Source of the DNA: Lepraria neglecta
Taxonomy: Eukaryota; Ascomycota; Lecanoromycetes; Lecanorales; Stereocaulaceae
Direction of reading: 5' to 3'
DNA length: 64,000 nt
Assembly: GCA_033220425.1 (NCBI GenBank)
Contig: CM065651.1
Location: forward strand, 1,736,001-1,800,000
Positions 1 through 11,657 of this stretch are shown piece by piece. The notes under the pieces are model-generated. The model saw only the letters and a list, made by a program, of their open reading frames with translations. It did not search any database and was not told the origin of the DNA. Position 1 is the stretch's first letter. Every line of letters begins with the position of its first letter. The translations under genes and the position numbers were made by a program.

Positions 1-318
1 CCCCCTTCCTAATGGGCTGCAGCTTTATTTAGCAATACTTGAAGTCGATAGAGGAATCTAGAGCTTTGATTCATGATCTATAGCTTTCAGGTGATGTTTT
101 GAAAGCTCCCGGACGGTCTATATCCTTTATACAGGTGGACGCGGTTTATTCTAAAAGTAGAACTACTATAATATTAATGGTTCCCGTCGCTAAGGTCTAA
201 GCTATATAATCCCTTCCCCCGCTCCCTTCCTCCTCGCTACTCTAGTACGCGATTATTAAATCTTCTTTACTATAACCTCTCCGACCGATAAGCCTATAAA
301 TAGAGCTTTCTCCGCCTT

Positions 319-934
319 CATCGCGCTTTCCCAAAAGATTATATCATTAGCGTCACAGCTAGTTTTGCGCTGTCAGCAGGCCGTATAGCGATTAGGGTCT
401 GTATCCCATGTCAATTACAGGCCGAGAAATCAGCAGGATCAGCAACTCCGGTTGCTGTTAGTAACTCTAAGGTATTATTAGTAACCAAGCAGCACCCAAA
501 AATCATCCCCGAAGACATGCGACCGCGCGCAATGATTACGATACTGCGACGCCGCAACTAAACCCCCAGGGTAGCTACGAACATCACCCCCGCGAGAATT
601 TGGGCCCAATCGCACGATTCCGGGGTCCGTTTTCAGCTGGTGTTGATAGGGCTCTAGGGGAGTCGCTGCTATCGATGGCGACGATTATAGAAAATCAACA
701 TTTTGCTTAGTCATCAATCACGTGATTCGCTGAATACTTGCTGATCCTGCTGATCCTACTATTAGCAAGCCGGAGTTACTAAATGCGCTGAAATCGCGCT
801 GTTAGCGGGCGCTATTTACTGATTGCGCTGAAATCGACCCATCAGCGGGCGCTATTTGCTGATAGGCTAATTTCAGCCCTATCCGCGCGTCTAGCAAATT
901 AGAAGTTCTTAGCAAGATTTGGGAAAGCGCGATG
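319..934. repeat. MITE-like inverted-repeat element
   Basis: A 17-bp sequence, catcgcgctttcccaaa, at 319-335 recurs as its exact reverse complement at 918-934, bounding 616 bp. The interior is richer in G and C than the flanks and has no coding frame. Subterminal motifs (cagcaggatcagcaactccgg near 430 and its approximate inverse near 740-775) also pair. No clear target-site duplication was found. The structure fits a non-autonomous DNA transposon, but this is inference from the inverted ends only. Confidence 0.4.
785..864. repeat. Two-copy 40-bp tandem repeat
   Basis: Two adjacent 40-bp units (785-824 and 825-864) both begin gcgctgaaatcg and share gcgggcgctattt near the end, with a handful of differences. 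They sit inside the MITE-like element. Confidence 0.6.
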
Positions 935-2801
935 TTTGCCTCTACTAGTAACTAATAGTAAATTAGACCGTAGACGGGCTCCTTCGATCCGGAAAGCCTA
1001 TAAGGGTTATCATTTTCGTACGGAATACTAGCTATTTATAGCAGTTGGCGTCGACCTCGTTGAAAGAGATTATAGATAAGACCTTATCGACTCTTTACGT
1101 CGAGCTGCGTAAGGCTTAGTTCAAGTTCCTTATGAACGATAAATGGCTACTTTTAAATATATTTGTCTTCGACCTCTACTATAAGGTATACCAGTCGGTA
1201 TCTACCTACTATATCGAACGTTTACCGGTCGTGATCGTAGACTACGATCGCTAGTATACCGACGTTTCTATTATAGAGAGCTTTATACGTAACTAAACTA
1301 ATACTCGGGTTATAGAGCTCTATAATCTTAACGAATAGGATAGCAAGCCGCCTTTTTTCGCCGACTACACTTTATCTAAGCGCCTCTCCTACCAAAAACT
1401 ACGTGATACTTTACTCTTAAGCTCGTCGATATCTATAGGGATATAGGACAAGATATATTAATGGTATAACAAACTATATTTACCTATAAGGGTAGGAGGT
1501 TAGAGAGGAAGTAGTGACGCTACGGTATGAATGTCCCTACTAGATATACAAGGCCTGTTTAGCGAAATACGTCAGCTTCATCGAGAAGGAGGACGGCGTT
1601 CATTTATCGGCGCGCTAAAATATTAGAGGCAATTACGATTCAAGCTTCTCTACCATTATGCCTAGTTCGCCGGCGGAGATCTACTATATTAGTATCGATA
1701 GTAGTCTTATCCATTAGCTAGAAGACGTACCGAATAGAGTGGCCTTCGAAGATGTTCAAATATTCCCTCAGCTGTCAAAGTCTTGCCGACGCCTGTAAGC
1801 CCACTGGCAAAAGGTATTAGCACAGTATAAAGAAATATCGCTAGCACCGATCGAAGCTGACGTGTCCAGATTGTAATAGCGCTGCCAGCCCCAGATCGAG
1901 CGAAGGCGCAGGGTGGGTATATCAGCTCGATATACCGCCGGAAACGATACTAACAGCGGACAGAGGAATCGGTAGTAGTGGGTAACACCCTTGTAGAGGA
2001 TTATAATACCTAGAATACTCAGCGAGAGGCCGGCGGAGGGGATCAAGAGAGAGAGCCTGTGTGTCTAGGTTAGTATAGACGACTTAACCGCTATAGACAT
2101 ATCTGATGATTCTAGACCAGTTAATTATGCCCTACGATACGGATAGTAAAGAAGACTCTAATACGTATAAGGCTTTACGAAACTAGCCGCCGCCCTAATT
2201 CAAGCGCCTATCTATCCTAAGACCTTATAACGGGAAGAATCGTGTAAGTTTGACTCGGAATAAACCTAGCAGTATTGAATATATCTTTCTGGTTCAGCGA
2301 TATTAATGGTCGTCTAACGCTCTCCAGGTAACCCGATCGTGGTTAAGGATAAGGACACCGATAGCAGCGGCGACGGACACTAACAGACTACGTGGATCCA
2401 GATATTTCAACCTCCACGAGCAGAGCGAACGTGGTACCCCTAATACCCTTCCCCCATACCAAAATACTCTCTCGTCGACCCCTAGCAAGTAAATGTACAG
2501 GTCTAAAGGCGGAGATTGCGAGGGTCTTACGCCTGATCTATTAACGGGTAGAGATAAGAAGAATCTATAGAATAGTTAAGAGGCGGAGGCGGATAATAAG
2601 GAAGAAGATTAAGAGAGATATAATAGGGATAGGGACAAGAAGACTATACCTTCGCTGGGATTAACAAAGAAAAGGCGTCCGTCTGCCGTTAAGGGGACGT
2701 CTATATCGAAGCGTCACGTTAAATGTCGCTACTGTTTGTTACCTAGGCGAGATAAAGCTGTCAGTAGTTAAGGTAGGTATAGAGTACATATTTTATACTT
2801 C

Positions 2802-2982
2802 TTTAGCATATGTGCTTGCTAATAAGTTCATATGAGAAGAACCATGTTCATTGCATGCTATTGCTAACTCTATGGAGTCGCGTGCAGAAAGTAAATACAC
2901 TTTTCGTGCGTGAATACTACGCTAACCGCTTTAGGCTTAGTGCAAGGGGCACCGCTAGAGATTCCACCACATAATGCTAACG
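2802..2982 (-). repeat. 3' LTR of copia element
   Basis: 181-bp direct repeat, about 99% identical to 11471-11651. It lies next to a polypurine-like tract (2983-2992 read on the minus strand), which marks it as the 3' LTR of the minus-oriented element. Confidence 0.85.
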
Positions 2983-4857
2983 CTCCCATTTGAAATCGAC
3001 GGCGGCGAGGTCCACCACAACATCCAAATCCCTATCCAATCACACTCGGAGATAGTCCAAGCTTGTATCTAAAAGGGGAGAAGTCGTTTGGGGCAATTGG
3101 TTTGGTCATTCCGTCAGCAACCATGTCTGAGGTGTTGGCGTAATCGACGGTGAGTTCGCCGGTTTCTGAGACCATTTCGCGTACTAAATGGAACTTATTG
3201 CGTATGTGCTTTGTTCGAGTATGATTCACCGGGTTTGTGGCAAGCTTGATCGCTGATTGGTTGTCTCCCATCAGCCTTATAGGCATCAAGTCGTCTTCAT
3301 CATAGCCCATTTCATTGAGCAGGGGCCCCACAAAGAGAGATTCTTTCCCATTCCACAATTGAAAGACGTAGCCCGATGTTGTATAGGATGTATCCTTGTT
3401 ATCTGCCCACGAAGAATCCGTCCATCCAATAAGCTTGCCACCAGGATTGACTCCTTCGGTAACATCTCCAGGTCTATAGCGGAGTCCAATGTCGGTGGTT
3501 CCGGCTAGATATTTGGCAATCCGCTTGGCGGCATTGAAATGCTCGGTTGTAGGGTTGTTTGAATAGCGTCCACATTTGCCAACTGCGTATACAAGATCCG
3601 GGCGTGTCATAGTAACCAACCACTGGAGAGCACCTACCAGGGAACGGTAGCCTTCTGCTTCCTCCTCATTTGCGGTATAGTCCTTTGGCGCCGCAGTTAT
3701 ATCGTTACCTCTATCCATAGGAGAGGTGACTGGATGGCAGTCCTCCATATCTAGCTAAGTAATCAGCTGCTTGGTGTATGTAGTCTGGTTGATGTAGATA
3801 GTGCGATTAGGACGATCCCGCATGATTGATATTCCCAGATACCAGTTGATATCGCCGAGGTGTTTCATTCGGAAGCGTCCATCTAACTGTGTCTTGAATT
3901 CTGAGATCAATTGCTTGTTGGGGGCGCACATGAGTATATCGTCTATATAAATAGCAACTATTATACTATTCTTATAGGTGAAGATTAAGTAGTCCTTTAT
4001 GAGTCTCGTATACCTAATAGACTCTATGAACTCTCGAATAGTAGTATACCACTCGCGGGGAGACTGTTTTAATCCGTATAGTACACGGCGGAGTCGGCAA
4101 GCATTGTTGCGGTTCCCATTAGTAAAACCATGGGGTTACTCGACCTATACTTCCTCTTTTAGGGATGACTCTAGGAAGGCGGTGATAACGTCTGATTACT
4201 CTATCTCGTAGTCGTACTTAGCGCAGAGGGCTATAAGTATTCTTACCGTAGTTACTTTAGCAGTGCTTAAGAAGGTCTCATTATAGTTAATACTATAGAT
4301 CTGCCTGAATCCTTTAACGACCTATCTAGCCTTGTAGCGGGCGATGTTTCCTTCCGAATCCAGCTTCAGGGCGAGGACCTACCGACCTGGCAAAGCCTTC
4401 CTGCCATTTGGCAGAGGTACGGGTATATCCTATATTCCCATCTCTTTCAGCGAGTTGAGCTCTTCTTGTAGGGCAGTCATCCATTTATCTTTATCTGGGC
4501 CCTTAAGAGTATTATCGATAGTAGCAGGGACGGAAGGAGTCTGATCGATAGTAACCTTACAAGCTCTCGCGGCAAAGCCCTTCTTCTTATACTCCCTGAC
4601 ACTATAAAGTTACTTATAGTTAGGCTTCTCCTGAGTACGGGTTCGTATAGGCCGTATATTTGGATCAGGAGATGGATCGGGTTTAAACCACTCGTCTTCA
4701 GAATCAGAAGATAGTATAACTTCTTCTGCAGGCAATACGTCAGTAGCGTCGTCGACTACTTCAGTCTTAGTAGGAATAAGAGGTGTGTTAACAGTAAAGA
4801 ACTGCCAGGAGTCGTTTTCGTCGAACTCGTCCTCCCCCCTATTTCTTTATTATCGTA

Positions 4858-4940
4858 GATCCGAAAAACCTGTTGTAGCGTGGTTTTTTAGTTATCGATT
4901 GGCGCGCGCACACACCAAAATCTGAACAAAGTCGGCTTTT
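4858..4940. repeat. Left 83-bp terminal inverted repeat
   Basis: Starts gatccgaaaaacctg, preceded by TA. It is an exact reverse complement of 8810-8892 over all 83 bases. Confidence 0.95.
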
Positions 4941-5120
4941 GCATATAAATCGATTATCGCACCAAATATACATATAAAAAGCTTCCTAAACAGGCAATTG
5001 TGAGGCTTCTAGCGTAGTGTTGCTGTCGCCCCCAGGGTTGCAGCCCTATCTGCCACCCCGCCGACGTCCAACCTCGCTGTCGACCCCCACTATGCCTCCA
5101 GAAACCACCCTCCCCCCCCC

Positions 5121-7505
5121 ATGACGACTCGCCGCCGTGGTCTCCCCACACTGCCGTCTACAGCACCACCCTCTGCGACTCCGAAGCCCCCAGCAGCCCG
5201 CAAAAAGCCTGCCCCCAAGCCTGCCCCCAGGCGTCCAAGCAAAGCGCCCAAACCAAAGAAGCCCCCACTAGCCAAATTACAAAAGGCGCCCTTATCTAAA
5301 TCCGCTACCGCTGTCGCCGCCGCTGGACAGAGATACTGGGACGCTCAGATTGAGCAGGATAATGAAGAAGACGCTATAGCTGCTGCGCAGGAAGAAGCCC
5401 GCAGGCTGGAGCACCAGAGCTTTTATGAGAAATACTACCATACCCTGAATATGGACTCACAAAACACCTCTGGAGAACTCAGCTCTCTAGAGCTATCGCC
5501 TGGGGGGAAGGAGCGCTATCAGAAGGCATGTACTGAGGAAGAATCAAGACGAGCAGCTGTAGCTCGCACTGCTATATGGGACGAATTCAAAGCAGTTGGT
5601 TATTCGGTGGAATGGTGGGTCCATTTCGAGAAGATTGAGCTATTCAGAGACTCCACTACACATACTATGGGAGCCGCGGGACGCCTGGATTGGGAAGCCT
5701 GGTACAACAGGCTTCATCCAATGGGTCGGGAGCATGCAGATAGCGAGGGAAAGAGCTGCTATACGGTTGCAATCAGGGCAGATTTGAAGGTAGGTAATAC
5801 AGCTGGCAAATCTACTAGTACCATAAATATGAAAGATGGCGAGCTGGACTCCATTTGGCAAAAGAAGGTCCTGAGTCTGATGCAGCTCAGACACGAAAGT
5901 CGTCCCAAGAAGAATGCAATACTGACTTTTAAAGTCGGTGTTGAATTCTTCTTTGCTCGTACTCATAACGGTATTCTTCCAGCGTCTATGCTACCGTCTA
6001 TACCTCCAACACAGTCGCAAATAAAGGCACAGCAGTCCCAGGCTAAAACACTGCGGGTAGATCTACTCAAGACTCAACAACAAGCTTTGGTCGATCAGCA
6101 TGAGCTTGCGTTGATAGCAGCCCACAAATGCACTTCGCCCAGTTGTCCAAATAGCGCCGGTGGACAGTGCTTACTGCAGGATGGCAAGCATTATGCTCTC
6201 GATGGACCTCACATTCGTGCCTGGGTTCAATGTATCAACACCAACACTGCTACACCAAGCACCCCTCCTCCTAATTTCCATATCAACGCAAGGCTGAGAC
6301 GTCAGATTCCCCACGGGACCAAGGATCGCAAGAAGCAGGAGGAGGTCCTACCGCCAATAACACCTGCCCCAGCAGCCACAGACGTCATGGATGAGAAGTA
6401 TATGGACAGAGCTTTTAAGCTAGCAACGCTGAAGCTTATGGGAAAGCTCATTGGCGACGATATCCCAGCTTCACCGACACCTCATCTAACGCCAACGCCA
6501 GCGCCAGCGCCAGCACCAGCGCCTACGCCTGCTCGTACGCCATCTCCTCCACTATTACCGCGTCCTTGCTACACGGCGTCTTCTTCCAGGTCGCGCGCTT
6601 TATCGCATCTTCCTGACGCTGACGTATTAAGGCCAAGTAGCCCTGTGACTACTGAAGATTGGGCTGGATATATCTCATGGCTTTGCAATATAGAAAACAC
6701 CTGGACAGGGGCAAAAAAAGAAGCTTTTGAGCACGCTGGACATGTTCTAGAAGAAGCTTATATATCGATTCAGTCTATCCAACAGGAAATGAAGGGCTTA
6801 GGGCATAAGGCTTATTGGGATTCTATGGATATTAAACCTGGAGTTGGGCATCATCTCGCTCGACTTGCCAGTAAATATCAGGCTTATGAGAAGCAGAAAT
6901 CTGCCAGTCGTCAATGTCAGTCGTTCTGCTTTTATTCCACCGTTAATTTCTATTTATAAGTGGTATTTTGGCGGTTGAATATATGGCAATCTTTTAGCTG
7001 TGCGGCTTTCTCCGCCGCTAAATATTACAGATTTTAGCTTCTGCGCTATCGTTTTATTACATAAGATTTGGCAGTGCTTAGTTATTAAATACACGGGTGA
7101 TCTGCAACTAGGTGAAATAATACGCTGGAATTCGTGTTTTTTTGGCTTGGCAGTTGGAGAAGGCTGTATAGAGCACAATCAATTAATTTTGCTAATATCT
7201 TTACTTTAGCAGGTACTACAAAAGCTTCACCGTTTGATATAACATCCTCACCGCCGCCATCTGCTCAGGTCCAGGTACCTGCGTCTCAAGCAACGACTCA
7301 GGATAAGACGGGGAAGCCATTATCGCCGCAGTACTATGCGCCAAAGAACTATGGAGCAGATGACGATTATAAGTCAGGTAGCAGCGACGACGACGATATG
7401 CTAGAGACTCAGCGGCCCCTTAGCGAGAATGCGATTATACAGAGTATCGAGACTCAGCAGTGGGAGCGAGAAAAAGCAGGCTACGAGTCATATCGACGTC
7501 AATAA
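5121..7505 (+). CDS. Passenger protein of the Tc1/mariner element, function unknown
   Basis: Exon 1 runs 5121-6915 and exon 2 from 7210 (or 7213) to 7505, giving about 696 residues. The intron has donor GTCAGT, branch gctaat and acceptor ttactttag; without splicing the frame stops at 6957-6959. The first 75 residues are a basic Ala/Pro/Lys-rich tail resembling a linker-histone tail. A helical Glu-rich stretch follows, then a Trp-rich central region (EWWVHF, LDWEAWY). Near residue 335 there is a Cys cluster (CTSPSC, then GGQC, HY and WVQC) that could bind zinc. A Pro/Ala repeat (PTPAPAPAPAP) near 455 separates a helical C-terminal domain. The spliced tail is acidic (SGSSDDDD). I recognise no catalytic motif. 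It is convergent with the transposase and shares the element's intact ends. DNA binding is a guess from the basic tail and Cys cluster. Confidence 0.7.
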
Positions 7506-7623
7506 GATAATTGCACACATATATATATCTTATTTGCCAACTACCAATCAAAAGCACTTTTCTAATTGCAATTCCATTAAGCCCGCCGTCTATATATAGA
7601 TCTCTCTGCTATTTAGCTATTTT

Positions 7624-8713
7624 TTACCGCCCTTCATAATATATGCCCGCTGCTCGAAATAGTGCCCCATGGTCAGCAAGGTCGCCCTGCGCCCTTACCG
7701 CATCATTCAAAAATCTCTCAAAGTCTGCCGGCTCAGGACCATATACGTCAATAAGATAACCATTCCTTTTAAGCCACCCCTTAAGGATAGCAAATGAGGT
7801 CTCAATGGGGTTATAGTCTGGTGAGTACGGTGGAAGATAAGCTAATGTAACGCCTGCAGCCTCGCACATATCCACTAATTCCTGCGAGTGGTGGATAGAT
7901 GCATTGTCAAGGATAAGCACTGAACGAGGCCCTCCTAGTGCTGCAGGGGTACACTGTGGGAGAACCTTATTGCGTACAAAATCATTGAATAAAGTCTCGG
8001 TGAGAGAACCATGGATAGTGGTCCAGGCAATATATCCATCCACCGTATATGCAGGAAGAACTGACCACCTCTTTGATCTTTTGAATAGCGTATTTACCCC
8101 TACCTCTGCACCAAGACGAGACCAGCCAAACTTCCTATCAGCGGTACGCTCATGGGACGCGGTCTCATCCAGAAATATCAGCTGATTTGCGGTCCAGCTA
8201 CATAGCTTTGCTTTCCATTCATCGCGCTCGCGCTGGTCTCGCTGAGAAGCTCGGTGGGAAGCCTGTCCAGACGTTAATAAGTAAGTCAGGCTATACCTTA
8301 TATTAATGGGAGGCGAGGCTTACTTTTTTATGTGACCAATTACATCGCCGCAGGGTGTCATGAATAGTAGACTCGCCGAGCGTCAGACTATACATATCGT
8401 ATAGAAAATATACCATTTCAAAGAGATAAGACAGTGGCTTTTCATCCAGCCAATCAGTCAGGGCTTTCTCCATTACTTCAGTGAGAAGGCGGGGACGGCC
8501 CTGCACCATATATGGGGCAACGACCGTCCCCCACGCCTCCAGGTTCCGCTTCATCTTGGAGATCTGCTGTTGAGTCACACCAGTACGGTCTACTATATCT
8601 TTGACTGTATCACCGCGGTCGAGATAGTGCTCGATATCGAAACGTGTCTGAGAGCCTAGTGGGGGTGGCATTTTGGCGGCGGCGAGGGTGGTAGGCAGCG
8701 ACAGCGCGGGCAA
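7624..8713 (-). CDS. Tc1/mariner (IS630-like) transposase
   Basis: Exon 1 is 8713-8324 and exon 2 is 8262-7624. The 61-nt intron has donor GTAAGC, a ttaac branch site and acceptor acag; the frame continues exactly, giving 342 residues, normal for the family. The N-terminus has a helix-turn-helix (DTVKDIVDRTGVTQQQISKM, about residues 34-53). The catalytic triad is visible as FLDETA, LILDNASIHH and PDYNPIE, with 34 residues between the second Asp and the Glu (DD34E). It would cut and paste the element at TA sites using the 83-bp ends. No stop or frameshift was seen. An alternative start is the Met at 8671. Protein and ends both look functional. Confidence 0.9.
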
Positions 8714-8809
8714 GAGCTCCGTTTATGGGGGCAAAAGCAACACTATGCCAAGAGCTTCACTTTTGCCCATTTAGGAACGATTCTGACTACTGGTGATGGA
8801 GATCTAGTA

Positions 8810-8892
8810 AAAAGCCGACTTTGTTCAGATTTTGGTGTGTGCGCGCGCCAATCGATAACTAAAAAACCACGCTACAACAGGTTTTTCGGATC
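8810..8892. repeat. Right 83-bp terminal inverted repeat
   Basis: Ends caggtttttcggatc, followed by TA. Exact inverse of 4858-4940. Confidence 0.95.
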
Positions 8893-11456
8893 TACGATAT
8901 CGACAGAAGCGTCGAGTTCCTAATTAACCTATACAGAGAGAATTACCTACTTCCGTTCGAGATCCTAGAAGCGGTACTAGTTATTATTCTTCCTATAGCC
9001 TAGGAATTTGCATTTAATAGCCTTATTATCTAACTTCTTCAATGAAGGATTCGTATTGTAGACGTAGGCGATACATCCAAATGGCTTAAGGTAGCTGATA
9101 TCAGTGTTATTGCTAGTCCAGGCCCTATAGGGTATAGTGGACGAGTCGAGAGATGAGGGTGATCTATTCTTAGTATAGACGATGTAGTTAATTGCCTCCC
9201 CCTATAGGGATTAGCCAAATCTACTGTCTCGAAGGATTGCCCTTATACGGCCAAACAGCGTCCGGAATGTGCGCTCTGCAATTATATTCTGATTGGGCGT
9301 ATATAGTATAGAAGGCTCCCATTGAATCCTACGATCCTTCAGGGTATCCTGGACCTCCTTGTATACGTAGATAGCCTCGTTATCACTAGTAAAGCGACGT
9401 ACTAGATGGCCCTAAGTAGCCATCCAGACTAGAAAGTGTCGAATTATAGTAGGAAGTTCTGACTTGCGCTTAAGTATATAGATCTAGACTATATCGGTAG
9501 CCTCGCAGATAAAGGAGACACAGTAGCGATATCCTCCCTTAGTAACCTTGATATGGCCGCCTCCAGCGATGTCTGAGCAGATCTTAGCGCCCTTGACAGT
9601 CTCTTACTTAGAGACGTCTTGTCGATGAGGGATACGATTGTATATCTTAGCCATCTTCCCTATGGAGCATTCTTCGCACAGCTTATGCGGAGGAACGTCC
9701 TTCTGGAGCTTATCAGCCATAACGGCGTCAATCCCAGTAGCAATTTTGGAAAGCTTCCTGACATCTTGTATACCCAAATGGCCAAGGCGTCGGTGCCATT
9801 TATCCCAGGAAGCATGATTTACTAGAGGCTTCTTAGAAGATCTCAGCGCTTACGGGGGATAAGTATACTTCAGGTCGAGCAAATAGCTCTTGCCAACACG
9901 GGTGCCTGATAGTACGACCTCATCATCTTCGGAATCAATGATATCGAAGCGTCCATCCTTAATAGAGGCGTAGTAGCCCTTATCTTCCAGGGTTACAATC
10001 GATAGAAGGTTATAGTCCATATCAGGAACATAATATACGCCACTAAGGCGGACGTATTTAGCCTTCCCATTAAGAATTCTTGGATATAGTGCAGTACCGA
10101 TCCCGAGGACCCTCAGAGCCTTGCTATCGATGCCAGTAAGGGTCTTATTACTTGGCTCATAATCTTCGAACTTGGATCGATCCTACAGCGTATATACGTT
10201 AGAGGCGGTATCTATATAGACAGCTTATTCCTTTAGTGCAGACGTGATTAATATATTAATAACCTTAGTACTGAAGGACCTCGTAATACGGGCTGTTAAC
10301 TGAGACGATTCTTCAGTACTCCCATTGTATCTGGCAGAAGAGGCTTTCTTCTGTTTATTTTCTATTAGTAGATCTTCCCTTCCCTTGGCTACTTCCCATT
10401 CCTTTAGACGTAGGTACTTATATAGATAGTAGCAGTGAGTGTTACCGTATCGATATAAGCCGTAGCAGCTACAGGGAGGAGTTCCGAGATCCTTTCGATC
10501 ACCTGGTTTAGCGTCTTTTACAGTATCCTTCTTCTTCTTCCTCTGGTACTATAGCTTTTCCGGCTTATCTTGCTTTCTAAATCTAGCTGCCATAGCCTTA
10601 GACATCTCTTCTTAGAGTTTAATACGCCGATCGTGTTCTAAGAGAGCGGTTGCCATATCGTCGATATCGAGTTCTTTTCCAGATACCTTTAACGCCTAGA
10701 TCAACTAGAAAGTATACGGTTCAAGTCCTTCTTCAAGTCCTATTCGGAAGAATAAGGATAGCTACCAAGTGGGAAGCCCAACCCCCATGTTAGCGAGGAT
10801 AGTTTGTTACTTCTTGATAGCCTCTGTGTATTCCTGAATGGATTTATAAGATAAGGACTCGATACGAGCAATTATAGATAATGCTGCATCTCGTATTAAG
10901 AGGTCAGAAGCGCTATACTACTTCTTTAGCTTCTCCCATTAGGTATAGATGGTATCTAAGCCCTTGATGTGTTCTCTAGGACCTTCCTCAGTATAGAATA
11001 CAAGCCGTGTAATACCTTTTCAGTTCTTCTTCTTCCAAGCCTTGGTGTCTTTGTCCTACTGTATAAGTCTTCTCTAGTAGTCGTCCAATTAGGACTGTGT
11101 AGCAGCGACTGCGGGAACTGCAGAACCATTAGCAGCGGTATAAGCTGCTTGGTTTATAGGCTGGGGAGGTATATCTGGCAGGAGTTCTTCGCCACTGACT
11201 ACCTCCCAGGTCTCGTCTATTTCAAATATTGCCTGTATCTTATATTTAAACCTTGGCCAGTTCTTCGCCCCCTTCAGCTTCTCGATCTTATAGGTCGTAG
11301 ACTCTATCGTTAAATATCCTGATCTTCTCTGGAGCGGGCAGATTATTGTTTTGCCAATTGGTGTTAAGAAATATCAACACTCGGTGGAAGATGGTGCAGT
11401 ATCACTTTACTGAGGGCCTGGAATCAATATTGATAGCTGTCAACGGGTGCTGAACC

Positions 11457-11470
11457 CGGGCTCATAACCC
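11457..11470 (-). other. Copia primer-binding site (initiator-tRNA anticodon loop type)
   Basis: Directly inside the 5' LTR the plus strand reads cgggctcataaccc. This matches the anticodon stem-loop of initiator tRNA-Met (anticodon CAT). Copia-class elements are known to prime from a 5' half-tRNA of initiator Met cleaved in the anticodon loop, so position and sequence agree. The match is to a remembered tRNA consensus, not to a tRNA gene from this genome. Confidence 0.65.
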
Positions 11471-11651
11471 TTTAGCATATGTGCTTGCTAATAAGTTCAT
11501 ATGAGAAGAACCATGTTTATTGCATGCTATTGCTAACTCTATGGAGTCGCGTGCAGAAAGTAAATACACTTTTCGTGCGTGAATACTACGCTAACCGCTT
11601 TAGGCTTAGTGCAAGGGGCACCGCCAGAGATTCCACCACATAATGCTAACG
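11471..11651 (-). repeat. 5' LTR of copia element
   Basis: 181-bp direct repeat matching 2802-2982 with two transitions. The primer-binding site abuts it on the interior side, so this is the 5' LTR. The candidate target duplication tacttc follows at 11652-11657. Confidence 0.85.
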
Positions 11652-11657
11652 TACTTC

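Larger units (their letters stand above)
1..2795. repeat. Unidentified TA-rich, RIP-like degraded repeat
   Basis: This stretch has no long open frame and is dense in TA dinucleotides and short TAG/TAA-rich runs, which is what RIP leaves in a fungal repeat. Some stretches (roughly 1100-1700 and 2100-2750) have a vague coding feel, but I could not assign a family. The copia element downstream inserted into this sequence, because the six bases tacttc at its right edge (2796-2801) recur just beyond the far end of the copia element. It also contains a compact inverted-repeat element at 319-934. What it was originally is unknown. Confidence 0.5.
4858..8892. mobile_element. Tc1/mariner DNA transposon carrying a passenger gene
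   Basis: A 4035-bp element inserted in the copia fossil. It has perfect 83-bp terminal inverted repeats (4858-4940 and 8810-8892), each flanked by TA (4856-4857 and 8893-8894), the standard Tc1/mariner target duplication. Two convergent genes fill it: a large unrecognised gene on plus (5121-7505) and the transposase on minus (8713-7624). Both read cleanly through plausible introns. The identical ends, intact transposase and lack of RIP-like decay, set against the decayed host element, indicate a young and possibly active insertion. At 4.0 kb it is about twice the usual size (most fungal Tc1/mariners are 1.8-2.2 kb), the excess being the passenger gene. Confidence 0.9.
2802..11651 (-). mobile_element. 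Ty1/copia LTR retrotransposon fossil, with nested DNA transposon
   Basis: A Ty1/copia element in minus orientation. It is bounded by 181-bp direct LTRs (2802-2982 and 11471-11651) and a candidate target duplication tacttc (2796-2801 and 11652-11657). Without the 4035-bp Tc1/mariner inside it and that element's duplicated TA, it would be about 4.8 kb, a normal copia size. Order on the minus strand is gag/protease (about 11300-9900), integrase (about 9900-8900), reverse transcriptase (about 4850-3750) and RNase H (3748-3032). The RNase H end is the best-preserved part and shows the copia-type GALQWL, WTDSSWADN and HTRTKHI motifs. A purine-rich tract borders the 3' LTR. The coding region is broken, with many breaks. 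The LTRs differ at only two of 181 positions, both C/T, so insertion was fairly recent; the heavier interior damage looks RIP-like. Confidence 0.85.

Noticed and set aside
8303-8713. Treating the two transposase frames as separate broken ORFs
   Set aside because: A 61-nt intron with good donor, branch and acceptor joins them exactly in frame, so the gene is intact.
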